Shown piece by piece: positions 21,554-33,287 of a stretch of 64,000 bases of DNA (the stretch's first letter is position 1; each line of letters opens with the position of its first letter). The notes under the pieces were generated by a model. The model ran no database searches and was not told the origin of the DNA. It saw only the letters and a program-made list of their open reading frames with translations. Source of the DNA: Tricholomella constricta (lineage: Eukaryota; Basidiomycota; Agaricomycetes; Agaricales; Lyophyllaceae); the NCBI GenBank assembly GCA_013368375.1, contig JAACJP010000014.1, positions 744,001 to 808,000 on the forward strand, read 5' to 3'. Both the position numbers and the translations under genes were made by a program.

Positions 21554-21870
21554 ATGGACGAGCAACAGGTGAGCCCGACCTTCCCTCTCTCCAAAGTGAT
21601 CCTTCCTCATCATCCACCTCAGATCGCGCCTATAATCGAGGCGGCAAAGAATGAGGTGACAGCGCTCGTCGAGGTGGCGGTGGCGTCGAAGTTCATGATA
21701 CCTCAGGATGACCAGGCACATGTAAGCTTAATTTCCATCATCCCCACCCTCTTCGAGCTCACTAACTCCTCCCTCTCTCGCAGCCAAAGTCGAAGCAAAA
21801 GCTACGGCCATTCAAGCGGGGCCGCTACATCCGCAACTCGGGCCACGACCGGGTGTTGGGACCGTCCTGA
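21554..21870 (+). CDS. short protein (66 aa), MDEQQ family, copy A
   Basis: Three exons with good splice sites give a closed frame: 21554-21568 (MDEQQ), 21623-21721 and 21784-21870. Donors are GTGAGC and GTAAGC; acceptors are CCTCAG and TCGCAG. The product is acidic and helical in the middle (AAKNEVTALVEVAV) and strongly basic at the end (SKQKLRPFKRGRYIRN). I do not recognise it. A second copy lies at 52391-52002 on the minus strand, and 5' fragments lie near 8850 and 33840-33985. Copy B conserves the same two first introns, which supports real splicing. The last exon is not conserved in copy B. Confidence 0.45.
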
Positions 21871-22256
21871 ACGCGATGGGTGGTGGGACGACGACGACGA
21901 CGACGCATATGATGTCGGGCCTCTGCCGTTCATCCCGCCTTTGGTGCCAACGACGGGCGTGATTCGAAATGAATTCGAAGTTACCTTTTTGTCAACAGCG
22001 AGTCGATTCTCTGTCAGAGTCTTTATGCACTCACTGGGTAGTTTAGAGCTGTTCATGTAATTGTTCGACATTGTATCTTTATTATCTTGTACCAATGGAC
22101 CGTTTTGTCTCCTCCATCAACAAGTGTGCCTGGCGATATCAAAATCCAAATCGAGCACGGCTATTTGCTCCGGCATCTCCATGAAACGCTCACCATATGG
22201 CACGTCCGCGAGACCGACAATGGTTCAACTTCCCTAGTGCTAGCTTCCCTGCATCG

Positions 22257-23927
22257 ATGCATATTGGCTCCTCCTCCTTCTCAACAAAGGGCCTTCCACT
22301 CCCCTACTCCCCCAGCACCGCACACCATCGCAATGGCCGACTCCATATCAGGATCCTCCGAACTCTAACCTCACGGCGCTTTTTTCATCTATCTGCCTTT
22401 ATCTTGCTTCTCCTCGCTCTCAAAGTCCTATCCTCCGGAATCCCATCTACGTACAGCGATATTCGAGAGTTCGAGCGGGGGCTGCCTCAGCACAATGTTA
22501 CTGAGGCGTTAGAGAAGGGGACACGGTACCTGCGCATACCAAAGCCCGTGTCAGGCCGTGGATTCAACAACGTGCTTCAGGAAAGGTGCATTGCTACTCC
22601 TAACCCAAACAAACGTATAAATGCGACTGATGAGACTGTGCCAGCCTGTTACTGTCGTACCTAGCCCTCCGAGCGAATCGAGCATTCGTGTTCGAGGATT
22701 ACGTGTGGTCACATTCGCCTTTACCCTTTACGCTCGATGGGTTCGCTCTGCGACCCTCGCGAATGCCGCTGAACGCCTTCATATCTGGGCCCACCGCCGG
22801 CGGGGCCATCTCCACGTCAACGTCAACGTCAACCTCACCTCCTCGAGCAGTGAACGCAGAGTTCTGGGAAAAGGTCTGCCCTCGTTCGAGGCGGACGGTT
22901 ATCAGCTCCACAGACCAGCCGGACGACCTCGACGGAAAGGCTTTAATGGATTGGTGGATAGCGAGGCTGGAGGTGCTCGACTCCGAGCACTGTGTGGAGA
23001 TTGATTCTGGGAAAAAGACGATTTTTGATTATATGTGCGTCCCTCTTCGAGCTCCCTCTTACTCCTTCGTCCTCTGACACTGATATTTTTTTTTTTTTGG
23101 GGGGGGAACATAAGCCTGTTTGGGGACACCCGGATCCTATCTCTCTGGCCAGGGCTCTCCAAGTCTCCCATCCTCAAAGCGTTCAAGTGGTCCTCCCTCG
23201 TCCAATCCACAGTCGACCAGAACCTCGGTATCATCCACCCCGGATATGCCAAGGCCTCGTCCTCACCTGCCAATGCAGATACCAATCCGAATCCCAATCC
23301 CAATCCCAATCCCATCCTCCCCGGTCTAATCGCAGTCCACCTCCGCCGGGGCGACTTCAAGGGACACTGCAAATACCTCCTCCGGTGGCACGCCCAATAC
23401 ATGGGGTTCAACCGGTTCCCCGACATGCTCGACAAGTTCTCCCCTCCCCCCTCCTCCTCCTCCTCCTCCTCCTCCTCCTCCTCCTCCGTCTCCGCCCTTC
23501 CAACGAAGCAGCACTACATGCAGCACTGCATGCCCGACATCCCCCAGGTCGTGGACCGCCTGCGGGCCGTGCGCATGGCGAACCCGGGGCTGAACCGGGT
23601 GTATGCTCTGACGAATGGGGGGGCGGGGTGGGTGGGGGGGCTGGAGCGGGCTTTGAGGGGGGATGGGTGGGTGGATGTGAAGAGCAGCTTGGATTTGAAG
23701 TTGGATTCCGCGCAAGAGCATGTGTCGATGGCGGTTGATATGGCTGTTGCGGAGAGGGCGGAGGTCTTCCTCGGTAATGGGGTGCGTGAACTGTTCTGGC
23801 TGGAAATATTCTGTTATGGGTGATTGTTGCTGATGCTTTCTATGTGTAGTTTTCGAGCCTGACGTCGAACGTTGTGACGCTGCGCATGGCAAAGGGCCTC
23901 CCAACTTCTTCCAATCGGTTATTATGA
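22257..23927 (+). CDS. O-fucosyltransferase-like type II membrane protein
   Basis: Four exons give 487 aa: 22257-22585, 22645-23034, 23115-23781, 23850-23927. ATG at 22257 is chosen because it precedes a single signal-anchor (SAFILLLLALKVLSSG); an in-frame ATG at 22197 is possible. The luminal part shows GRGFNNVLQE, a conserved FVFEDYVW, DTRILSLW, and IAVHLRRGDFKGHC. HxRRGDF is the loop typical of GDP-fucose protein O-fucosyltransferase-like enzymes. Near the end are VFLGNGFSSLTSNV and TLRM, as in Agaricomycete members. A serine run coded by TCC repeats (23452-23489) and an NPNPN run are inserted. Likely a Golgi glycosyltransferase, by family; substrate unknown. It has no copy in the left arm. 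All introns are GT-AG. Confidence 0.7.
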
Positions 23928-24153
23928 TTTCAGTATATATATATATACGTAGCTGCTTAAATCAAAACGAACAAAGAAAAAACTTTTGCAAAAAATCGTT
24001 AACGTTGCCTCCATAATAATAATACCTATAAACGCCAAAAAAAAAGACCGTAAAACCCAGATACTACTGCAATAGGAAGAAAGAAGAAGCGACGACGACG
24101 ACGACGACGACGACGACACACTGACTCGCAGGAGGTCGGTCCTTGAAAGTCAC

Positions 24154-26053
24154 TTATCGGGGTAAGCCTTCTTCTGATCTAACCTCCGACTCCGAAACAT
24201 CCTTCAAAGAAAACTCAACACCTCCCCCGGGCCCATTCCGCGCGCGCATCACCGGATCTTCCCCAAACTCATCAATACTAATATACGAACCAATACTCGC
24301 CGAGAGCCCTCCCCCTCCCCCTCCTATTCCCGTCCCTATTCCCGTCCCTATTCCCGTCCCTATTCCCGTCCCTATTCCCGTTCCTGTTGTTGTTCCTGTT
24401 CGGTAGTGGTTGGCGTTGCTCGTAAAATCCATCGTCGTCGTTTCTTCGCGTGCGCCTCCGCCCCCGTTGGCGGATCGGAATGCTACGTGCTTGGATTCCC
24501 ATTTGCGGAGGTGGAGAAGGAAGCGGGCGGTCATTAGGCCGGAGAGGCTGCATGGTTGGATGATGGAAGGAAGGAAGGAAGGAAGGAGGGGCTTACGGGA
24601 GTGTGTATGCGTTGAGGAGGCGTTGTAAGAACCCGCCCTTATGGAAAACATGAAGAAAAGAGGCGTCAATATGGGTCGGCAGTAAGAGGAATATTCGATC
24701 CATACCGGGATTTCCTAGAGACGAAAATTCAGTTGATATGGCCCCGGTGAGTGCGAGTGATTTGGTACTTACAACATTAAGAGCCAGAGATGCGACGGTG
24801 AATATGGTCACCACGCTAACAAGCCGAGCCATATTAGAATCGGATTCAAATCCAACCAACCCACCACAACAACTCGCGGGGGACATACCAGAAATAAAGG
24901 ATTCCTGGGTACGAGTAATATTAATCAGGAATGGGATGGTTAGAAGATGCGATTTTGGGTGCACCTTGCTCGAAGAGGAGATACATGAAGCCTTTTTTCT
25001 GCGTTCGCCATGGGCCCCCCACGTTCAAGGCTTGGATGCTCCGCAGCGTGGTTAACCCGGCTGAAGAGATCTCGAAGACGACCATCATGATGGCGAGCAG
25101 GCCACCGACTGCATCGATAAACGTGGGGGATCAGACACGGGTTTCCTTCCCAATGATAGAAAAGATCCGGTTCTGGAAAGTCTTACCGCTAAACAAATGA
25201 TAAGTCTCGATGGATTGTGAAATTAATAAGATGTGCACGCACATGGGTATGGAATTGTTGCCTTTGCATATCGTAGTCGGGACGTGAATCTGCACAAGCA
25301 ATCCATGATCAGCGCTCAGCAGGGACTCGTTGTCGATTGAATTAAGGGACTGACGATGTCAAGAATGATAATCATCAACCCAATGGTCCCGAAGAACGCA
25401 AGGACAAGACGGCTCCGTCCAAACACCGCATAGGTCCGGGCGCCCCAGACGACTGTTATGTCATGTTATTGGAGCGGAATCGTCAGTTGACGACGAGGAG
25501 AGCAGCGATGGCACAGGAACAACAACACGCACTTACGACTGCCGCGCGCCCAAAGACACTCAGAGCACCGCTGACCCTGTACCCTGCATTACACCTTTGA
25601 TTCCCATCTTTCAACAGGTCCTTATGCCCAGGGGGTGACGAAAAGGATAACTCACTGGAGAGAGACGTTCATTAGCCGATATCTACACATACATAACTGT
25701 AATTGAACCGATAACGTACCGAGAGGGTGATTTTGTTGGCGATGGTCAAAAGGTAGACGATGTTGGCTACGAGGCCGTAGCGGCACCAGACGTAGAGGAC
25801 CGTTGAGAAGCGGAACTTTTGGAGCCAGATGTACTCGACCTCCATCCCAAAGGTCAAGGCATAGTCGAAGTACAGGAGAGCTTGATTGATACGCGCGGGG
25901 TCAGGCACGGAGGCTGGGAATGATGGAGATATGTATATGTACCTATACTCGACCACTGGATGCAGAACTGGAGGAAGCTAGCCGGAGCCTTCAGTCCAAT
26001 GTACTCTTTTCGTTATTAGGGACTTACTGAGTTGATCCCAGACTGCTGACCAT
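24154..26053 (-). CDS. DUF6533 family multi-pass membrane protein, right copy
   Basis: The first exon starts at 26053 (MVSSLGST) and ends before GTAAGT. The second gives FLQFCIQWSSI. The third reads through ARINQALLYFDYALTFGMEVEYIW and VYLLTIANKITLS in one frame, unlike the left copy. Later exons give SGALSVFGRTAVV, VWGARTYAVFGRSRLVLAFF, HVPTTICKGNNSIP, GGLLAIMMVVFEISSAGLTTL, MYLLFEQ, GGFLQRLLNAYTLP and SGLMTARFLLHLRKWE. The long C-terminal tail includes a GIGT repeat and ends at 24154. This is the seven-helix-like layout of DUF6533, function unknown. To keep frame it seems to need a 13-nt exon near 25600 and a 2-nt exon at 25187-25188. It is the better preserved of the pair. Confidence 0.65.
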
Positions 26054-28406
26054 CGCTGGAAGTGTGGGATATTTGGGGGCGAGAAGGAAGAAGCTGCTGC
26101 TGCAAAAGATGATCTTGTCACCGAAGCCCCGTCCATATAAGCGCTCCTGGAAAACTCTTGAGCCTTGAGCTTGAGTAGGGGCTTCGTCGTCTTCGAGTGA
26201 TCCGGATTGACAGATGGCGGGCGGCGGAGACAAGTCGCGTTGATATGTACATATACTCAGCCTTGGAAGATGTGATCTGCATGATGATGATGATGATGCC
26301 GCGAATCGAGGCCCAGAAACTGGCATTATAAGAGCGTCCAAGTTCGAAAGATTGACTGGACTCCCGCGGGTTACGGACGTCGGACGGTCAGACAGCTGCT
26401 CCTCCATAGGGCCGAGGCGACACATGGTCACGACTCTATGTAGTCCTGTCAAGGCGTGAAAAGCGCGGGAGCTGCCAGTGTCCTGCAGCACAATAAGTCT
26501 TCTTCACGGTAGATGATTGGGTTGTGTAGGTTGACAAAGGACAGACTTCTTCCCAAACTGCCAACAGAACGTAACGTAAGTAAGCATTAGCGCGGAGTCA
26601 AACCTTGGTCAATAAGGTCAAAAGTGCATGACTGGATTGGCGGAGCTCACGATACCCCGTCGAAGCTAGATATAGGATGAAACGCTAGCGCTCGAAAAAA
26701 AGGACATACTTATGAGGACAGTTCGCTCGAGAGGTGTCTAGACATGAAGCTGAAGATTGAGCGCTATATTCATTATGATATCAACAGGAGCCGTGGTTGA
26801 CAGCCGTTGAAAGTCCATTGGGCAAGAAGAGACGAGGACCGTGTGGTATCAAAGGCTTGCCAAGCAAACGTCGAGAAAGTCTGCCATGAGGCGTCTTGAG
26901 GCCGAGGCTTGGAAGGCTGTCAGTGTGAGAAGCGTCGAACTCTGTTGAACTTCGTGTGAACTGATCATGTAAGCTGCTTTTGAACTGCATTCTCTGATTC
27001 TGTTATTTTCTTTTCTTTGACTGCTCGTTAGCTGGTGCAATCATCTCCTCGTCCGCCAACGACGTCTTGCTGAGCTCAGTGTTTCCTATGTCCCACTATC
27101 CGTCTTCAGCTACTCTCCATTGACAAAAATTGCGTGTAATATCTCCACCCATCTATCCATCGTTTTGCTTGTCTCGGACGATGCCTTGAAAGTCTCTTCG
27201 GTGGCTTATGGTCGGCTCTAACCAATGCTCAAATGCTTCCAGTAGTTGTTGCTCTTTTAACATCGAATCTTTATCTATCTGGTTGGATCAAATCACTTGT
27301 TCGTTCGATGTTCGAGATTCGATAGCGCTTCCGAACTTCTGTCGTTCTTACGCCCGCCGACTTTGGGCGTACTTAGATAGAGAACGGTACGTGTTCATTC
27401 ATTCTCTCTCATGCATAGATAATTCCCTCGCACTGTCGACTACATTTGCGCCATGACGAAAACAAGCACATCCTAAACAGCAAATCCACTCCACTGGACA
27501 ATCCCTGCGTTTACGAATCGCTCTAATGCATTCCGTAACCGTTATTGACCTTGGTGTTGGGCTGGATGATGGATTTATAATTTGCAATGGGAGCGCTTAA
27601 TCTCATGTCTCGATGTCCGCTTTTGGACGACTTTATTCACCATCTCTCGCTGTCTATACAATTTTAATCAACCTCGATTCTGGACATGCGCTCATTACGT
27701 ATCTTTTCCTAGATGGACCGTTTTTTTTTATCAGCACGACTGGAACTCCTGTCTCCATTCCACCTGTCATGGCGCAAAATGGTTCCGTTATCTACATCGC
27801 AACCTCTGGTCGACACGTGCGTTGCAAACATCTGATTCTCGCTGCCTCGACGGCAGAACGTGCAGGCCGCGTTTTTTCAAGTACTTCTCAATTAATTGCA
27901 TCCACCCTTTTATGTCTCGTGTCTCCCACGCTTCAAGGTCTCGCCGCTCAGATTAATTTCCAGCCGAATGGATGAGCCTAGTACCATCGTACACCGATGT
28001 CCTCATTCCTCATGCCCGCTCAATCTGCACTTGAGACAGATCACACGTGATTCCTACGATGGGGAGAGACGCCGAGATGGCTCTTGCTATGTGATTCTCT
28101 TTCTCACATAATAATGCCCCCGAACGTTGAAGCGGGTATCTTCTCAGGGCACCAACAAGGCCACGCCTCGCAGAACAGACCCTTCATATATCGCTGAAGC
28201 GTTCCTTTCAATCAGTGTGCTGGGACACACGGGCTCACTCCTTCATCGCGATACCTCCCCTTCCTCGACATTTCGTTCATTTATCAGTAAACCTGAACTA
28301 CATCCAGTGTTTCTCTCCAACCGCTTATTTCTTTGTTCTTACAGTTGCCCAAAGCTATCCAGTTATCCATGAACAATCACTTTCCAGAGCCGTTTAGCGC
28401 CATGGT
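26054..28406. other. intergenic part of the right arm
   Basis: No complete gene is supported. The frame at 27613-27975 (plus) shares a reading with 2736-2969 (minus) in the other arm and contains a hydrophobic stretch (STSQLIASTLLCLVSPTL), but it lacks clear exon borders. An ATG/CAT repeat lies at 26281-26298. The stretch 28125-28406 corresponds to 2226-2580 and precedes the duplicated hypothetical gene. Confidence 0.4.
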
Positions 28407-28893
28407 ATGTTTGCCGGGATCTCAGAATTGATAGATACCGCCTACAGTGTTTGTTCAAAGGGTCAGGACCACAGGCGTCTCTCGAAAGATAACCGGTGGT
28501 CTGACATGGTCCCGCCCAACTCCGCACTAACCTTTGCTGTCCTCTGGGACCCCGAGGACGACATCGTCGCATTCTCCGGTGCTGATCTCTTCGACGGCCT
28601 CAACGACGACGACGAAGGCACACAGTCGCCCGATTCTCCGACGGACGCTTGGGACAGCGACAGCTACTCCCAGGTCCTCACCATCGGCCATTCCACCCTG
28701 CCCCTTTCAGAGCACACGGCCACGCTTGCGTTTTTTAGAGACCATCACGACTTTCTGTTCACGACGACGCACACGCCTCTCACGTTTGACCGGTCCAGGC
28801 TCGGCCGGAGGCAGACGCAGACGTCATCCACCCTCGAAGGGCTCGACGTGTACCTGCGCGGCTCGATGTTCGCCAGAACCCACGTCCGCGATT
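28407..28893 (+). pseudogene. hypothetical protein, right copy, cut by Gypsy-3
   Basis: The start MFAGISEL matches MSAGISKS at 2311 on the other strand. The frame follows the left copy to THVRD at about 28893, where host sequence stops and retrotransposon gag begins. The remaining residues read into the element are not native. It holds an acidic segment (DLFDGLNDDDEGTQ) absent from the left copy. Function unknown. The 3' part is lost or displaced. Confidence 0.45.
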
Positions 28894-29121
28894 CGACCTG
28901 CTCCACCTCCTCCCGTCGCCACCACCTCTCAGCGTGACCCCAACGCCATGGACATCGACCACGCTCCACGCCGCCCACCCATTACCTGCTTCAAGTGCGG
29001 CAAAGTTGGTCACATGGCGCGCAACTGCCGTTCCGTCGTCATCAAAGTCGTCGACGTCGCCGAGATGACTGACGAGCAGAAACGTGCTGCCGCGGCGCAG
29101 TTGAAGGATCAGGGTTTTTGA
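28894..29121 (+). pseudogene. gag: Gypsy-3 gag C-terminal fragment with CCHC zinc knuckle
   Basis: The fragment reads APPPPVATTSQRDPNAMDID, then the zinc knuckle CFKCGKVGHMARNC, and ends with QLKDQGF before TGA at 29119-29121. The capsid part is absent. The frame ends directly on a slippery site leading into pol. Confidence 0.8.
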
Positions 29122-29154
29122 CGGGCCCGCCACGAAGCCGAATGGACGGGCCTG
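29112..29154 (+). promoter_or_regulatory. -1 programmed frameshift site at the gag-pol joint
   Basis: GGGTTTT at 29112-29118 fits the X XXY YYZ rule in the gag frame (cag GGT TTT, then tga). Slipping back one base leads straight into pol ([10 protein letters not shown]). Downstream, GGGCCCG at 29123-29129 can pair with CGGGCCT at 29147-29153, a GC-rich stem with a 17-nt loop, 4-5 bases after the slip site. Both parts are as expected for -1 frameshifting in Ty3-type elements. Not tested. Confidence 0.7.
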
Positions 29155-32100
29155 CTTGTAATTCTAGTCACACCCCATGCACACCGCCTATCTCTCCCAC
29201 TGTACAATGTAGTCCTGAAATCGTATCTGTTTCCTCACTACCTGGGCGTGCACTAGAATCTAAGGCTGTAAATATTCCCTCCGATGCCATGGTCATCGGA
29301 TCAATGACCAACCACGCAACCGAAGTTAGGGTGGAACTTCGACGACCCGACACTCGAGAAGCAATCAAAGTGGATGGATTGCTCGACTCGGGTGCTACGA
29401 ACATGTTTATGAACAGAGAATTTGCCGTTGGCAACGGCTTGCCTGTCAATAAACTCCCGCGTGCAATCCCCGTTTACAATGTTGATGGAACGAGGAACCA
29501 GAACGGCTCGATTTCGGAGTCCGTTACCCTTATAATGCGCTACAGAGACCATCATGAGAAGGTTCACTTCTATCTTGCGAATCTCGGCAAATCTAGCATT
29601 ATCATTGGACATAATTGGCTACAAAAGCACAATCCAGAAATCAATTGGGCAACGGGAGAAGTTGAAATGACGAGATGCCCAAGTTCGTGTGGACGAAGCC
29701 GGATTGAGCGGTTGAAGTCGGAGTCGAAAGCAAGGAAGATAGCAAAGAAAGCACGCGTAAGCAAAGCAGAAGAGAAGTGTGAGGTATGCGATGAGAAAGG
29801 GGACAAACCAGCAAAGAAATTTAGGTGGATTGAGGAAGGGCGTCAGTACATCCGTTTCTTCCATCCAGACGTCGGTATCTTCGAAAACACATACTTTGTT
29901 GATAAGAGTCGAGTGCCGGCAGCCGCGGCACTGCGAATCAATGCGACGTCGAATATCTCGCAACGCATTGCGGAGAAAGCAAATGAGAGGAAGCAGAGAC
30001 GCACCATCGAGGAGATGGTCCCGGACCACTACTACAAACCGTTCAAATTTGTATTCGATAAAGATGGGTTTGACGAACTGCCTCCCCGTCGCTTGTGGGA
30101 CCACGCAATTGACCTGCAACCCGGGACAGAACCCATCAAATTGTCGAAAGTCTACCTTATGAGCCCCGAGGAACAGCGGAATCTTGACGAATTCCTCGAG
30201 GAGAACTCGAGAACAGGGAGGATACGAGAGTCGAAGTCGCCGTGGGGGTCAGGCTTCTTCTTCGTAAAGAAGAAAGACGGGAAGTTACGGCCGGTTCAAG
30301 ATTACAGAAAGTTGAATTCTGTAACGGTGAAGAATGCGTATCCCTTACCGTTGATATAGGACATCATTGCCAAACTGAGGAAAGCGCGAGTTTTCTCGAA
30401 GATGGACGTTCGCTGGGGATTTAATAACATCAGAATTAAGGAAGGGGATGAGCACAAAGCAGCGTTCCTTACCAATCGAGGTCTATTCGAGCCCACAGTC
30501 ATGTTCTTCGGATTGTGTAATTCGCCGGCAACATTTCAAACGATGATGAACAATCTATTAAAAGATCTGATATTACGGGGAGTGGTCATGGTGTATATGG
30601 ACGACATACTGGTGTATACAGAAACATTAGCGGAACATCGGAAGGTCGTCATGGAGGTCTTGGAGATATTAGAAAGAAACAAGTTGTACTTGAAACCCGA
30701 GAAGTGTGACTTTGAAAAGAAAAAGATTGAATACCTAGGGGTGGTGATAGGCAACGGAAAGGTGGAGATGGACCCAGAAAAACTTGAAGCGATCTACGGC
30801 TGGCCAGCGCCACGGTCAGTGAAAGAGACCCAGTCGTTTTTAGGTTTCTGTAACTTCTATCGGAAGTTTATCGAAGGGTTCGCCACGATCGCACAGCCGC
30901 TGTACTGGTTAACGAGGAAGGATAATCAGTTCAAGTGGACCGAAACTTGTCAGAAATCCTTCGAAACCTTAAAGACACAACTCACCTCTGCCCCGGTCCT
31001 CACGTTAGCCACCGACAATGAGCCGTACAAAATTGAGGCTGACGCGTCGGACTACGCCTCGGGTGCTGTGTTGTCCCAACGGCAGGACGGGGAGTGGCAT
31101 CCGATCGCATACTATTCCAAGAGCTTCTCAGCAGCGGAACAGAACTATGAAATACATGACAAAGAAATGTTAGCGATCATCAGGGCAGTGGAGGAATGGA
31201 GGTACCTGGTTCAGGGGAGTCCGCACAAGATCGAGGTTTGGACAGATCATAAAAATCTCGAGTATTTCCTTACCGCAAGGAAACTGAACAGGCGACAGGC
31301 GCGCTGGTCAGCGCTCCTGGCCGACTATGACTACACCTTGAAACACAAACCAGGGAAATCCATGTTAAAGCCCGACGCACTTTCAAGAAGACCGGATCAT
31401 AAGAAGGGGGTGGAACTAGATAATAACGACATTACCCTGATTACACCCGAGCACATTTCCGGTCTTCATATCCGGTCCGCCGTCACTCTTGCCACGGAGG
31501 GTGATACAATAGTTGAGGAGTTGAAGGGAAAGGGGCCGATAGCGATCAATTATGAGGACAAACACGCGAAGTGGGAACAAGAGGACGGACTCACGTTCCG
31601 AAACGGGCTCATCGTGGTGCAAAATGATGAAATTAAGCGGAAGATCCTAGAGCTTCATCATGATTCTCATATGGGAGGACACCCGGGCAGGAACAAGACG
31701 AAGGAGTTGATCACGCGAAATTACTGGTGGTCCAAAATGACGGAGTACATAAACAAGTATGTTGATGGATGTAGGAAGTGCCAAACAACGAAAATATTTC
31801 CACAAAAACCACAAGGCGCGCTCTCACCGAACACCATTCCATCCCATCCCTTCCAGGTTATTTCCGTCGACTTCATCACTGGGCTTCCGGACTCTCTCGG
31901 TTACGATTCGATTATGGTCGTTGTGGATCGATTTAGCAAACGAATCTACGCCATACCTTGTAACAAAGACGTCGACTCAGCAGGCGCAGCACGCCTCTTT
32001 CGAGACAACGTTTGGCGTCACGAGGGCCTCCCGCAGACGGTGATTAGTGATCGCGGAGGGCAGTTTGCATCTGAGTTTACCAAGGAACTCTATAATCAAC

Positions 32101-33008
32101 TTGGTATATCTCGGAATATCTCTACCGCCCACCATCCCCAGACTGATGGCCAAACTGAAAGAATGAATCAGGAAATCGAGCAGTACCTCCGGTTATTCAT
32201 TAACTACCATATGGATGATTGGGCAGACTGGCTCCCCCTCGCTGAATTCTCTTACAACAACAAAGTGTTGAGCGCGACGGGCAAATCCCCCTTCTTTGTC
32301 AACAAGGGACGCGAGGTTAATACCGGGACGGCCCCTACTCGGAAACCTGGGAGAGTCGAGTCTTGGGACGAGTTTGCGTTACGGATGAAAGGCGTCAGGG
32401 AGGAAACGGAGGCGGCGTTGAAGGGAGCGGCGGAAGACATGAAGAGGTTCTATGACCGGAAACATCAGCCGGAGGAGTACAAAGTCGAGGACAAGGTCTG
32501 GCTCAACGCAGAACACGTCTTCACGGGGCGACCGAAAAAGAAACTTGATTGGAAACGCCTCGGGCCCTTCGTCATCGAGAAGAAGTACTCTACGACCGCG
32601 TATCGTCTCAAACTACCTCGCACCTGGCGGATGCATCCCACCTTCCACGTTTCGAAGCTCCGCCGGTACAAACCAGACGAATTCAACCGCCCCACGCCTC
32701 GTGTCACCCTCAACGTTCGTGGAGAGAACTGGGAGCCGTCGAAGGTCCTTGACTCTCGACTACGGGACGGTCGTCTCGAGTACCGTGTTACCTGGAAGGA
32801 CCAAGCCACCTCCCGCGATACTTGGGAACTTGAATCACGCATGCAGAACGACGCACCCCGAATGATCGTCGATTTCCACCGAGAAAATCCTAATGCCGCC
32901 CGACGCATTTCCTTTATCGAATTCGATTCCCTTCCTTTCGTTCCCATTCCCGAACCTCTCACCGACGTCGTTACACCCCCGTCTTCTCGCTCGGGGAGCT
33001 CGCCTTAA
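29118..33008 (+). pseudogene. pol: Gypsy-3 pol: protease, RT, RNase H, integrase, chromodomain; one internal stop
   Basis: One frame runs through with a single TAG at 30357-30359. Protease: [11 protein letters not shown] and [36 protein letters not shown], and catalytic MVYMDDILVY. RNase H: IEADASDYASGAVL and HDKEMLAI. Integrase: HHDSHMGGHPGRNKT with CRKCQ, then VISVDFITGLPD, ISDRGGQFAS and TERMNQ. The C-terminus has a chromodomain (NWEPSKVLDSRLRDG, EYRVTWKDQ), making it a chromovirus. The stop falls in a stretch where relatives have PLI followed by Gln, so CAG-to-TAG is the likely change. Otherwise the frame is intact. Confidence 0.88.
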
Positions 33009-33019
33009 GAAGGGGGTAA

Positions 33020-33287
33020 TGTCATGACTCGTTCATTCTCAACCCGTGATCTTCGCTCATATCTCTATCTCTTGCTCTACATACCTTCGTGCCTCGTCTC
33101 ACTTACCTCCCTTATTCCTTCTTGTTCTCTCGGTTGTGTTTACTTACTTTATCATACTAACTATCCGCACACGATGTTCATATGACTCCCGAAGTCTCCT
33201 AACTCCTATTACTTTGTATGTATTTAAAGCCATGTATTTGCGTAGCGAATCTGTACTTTGGCTTGGTTGGTTTTTCCTATCCTGACA
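33020..33287 (+). repeat. 3' LTR of Gypsy-3
   Basis: It starts TGTCATGA right after a purine tract (AAGAAGGGGGTAA at 33007-33019) and ends CCTGACA, so TGTCA...TGACA form the inverted ends. Length is 268 bp. TATTTAAAG at about 33222-33230 could be the TATA box. There is no second copy in the window for comparison. Confidence 0.65.

Larger units (their letters stand above)
21950..28893. repeat. right arm of the inverted segmental duplication
   Basis: This is the inverted counterpart of 1983-6870. It also contains the 22.1-23.93 kb segment with the fucosyltransferase-like gene, which is missing on the left between 6777 and 6785. The arm ends abruptly at about 28893, inside a shared coding frame, where Gypsy-3 gag sequence begins. 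Confidence 0.85.
28894..33287 (+). mobile_element. Gypsy-3: 5'-truncated Ty3/Gypsy chromovirus
   Basis: The 3' end of gag (zinc knuckle), a full-length pol with one internal stop, a purine tract and a 3' LTR are present. The 5' LTR and most of gag are missing. The break at about 28894 coincides with the end of the duplication arm, so truncation probably came with the rearrangement. Direction is plus. Confidence 0.85.

Noticed and set aside
23326..23904. 192-codon minus-strand frame
   Set aside because: Antisense of the fucosyltransferase-like exon, with Gly run from the TCC repeat.
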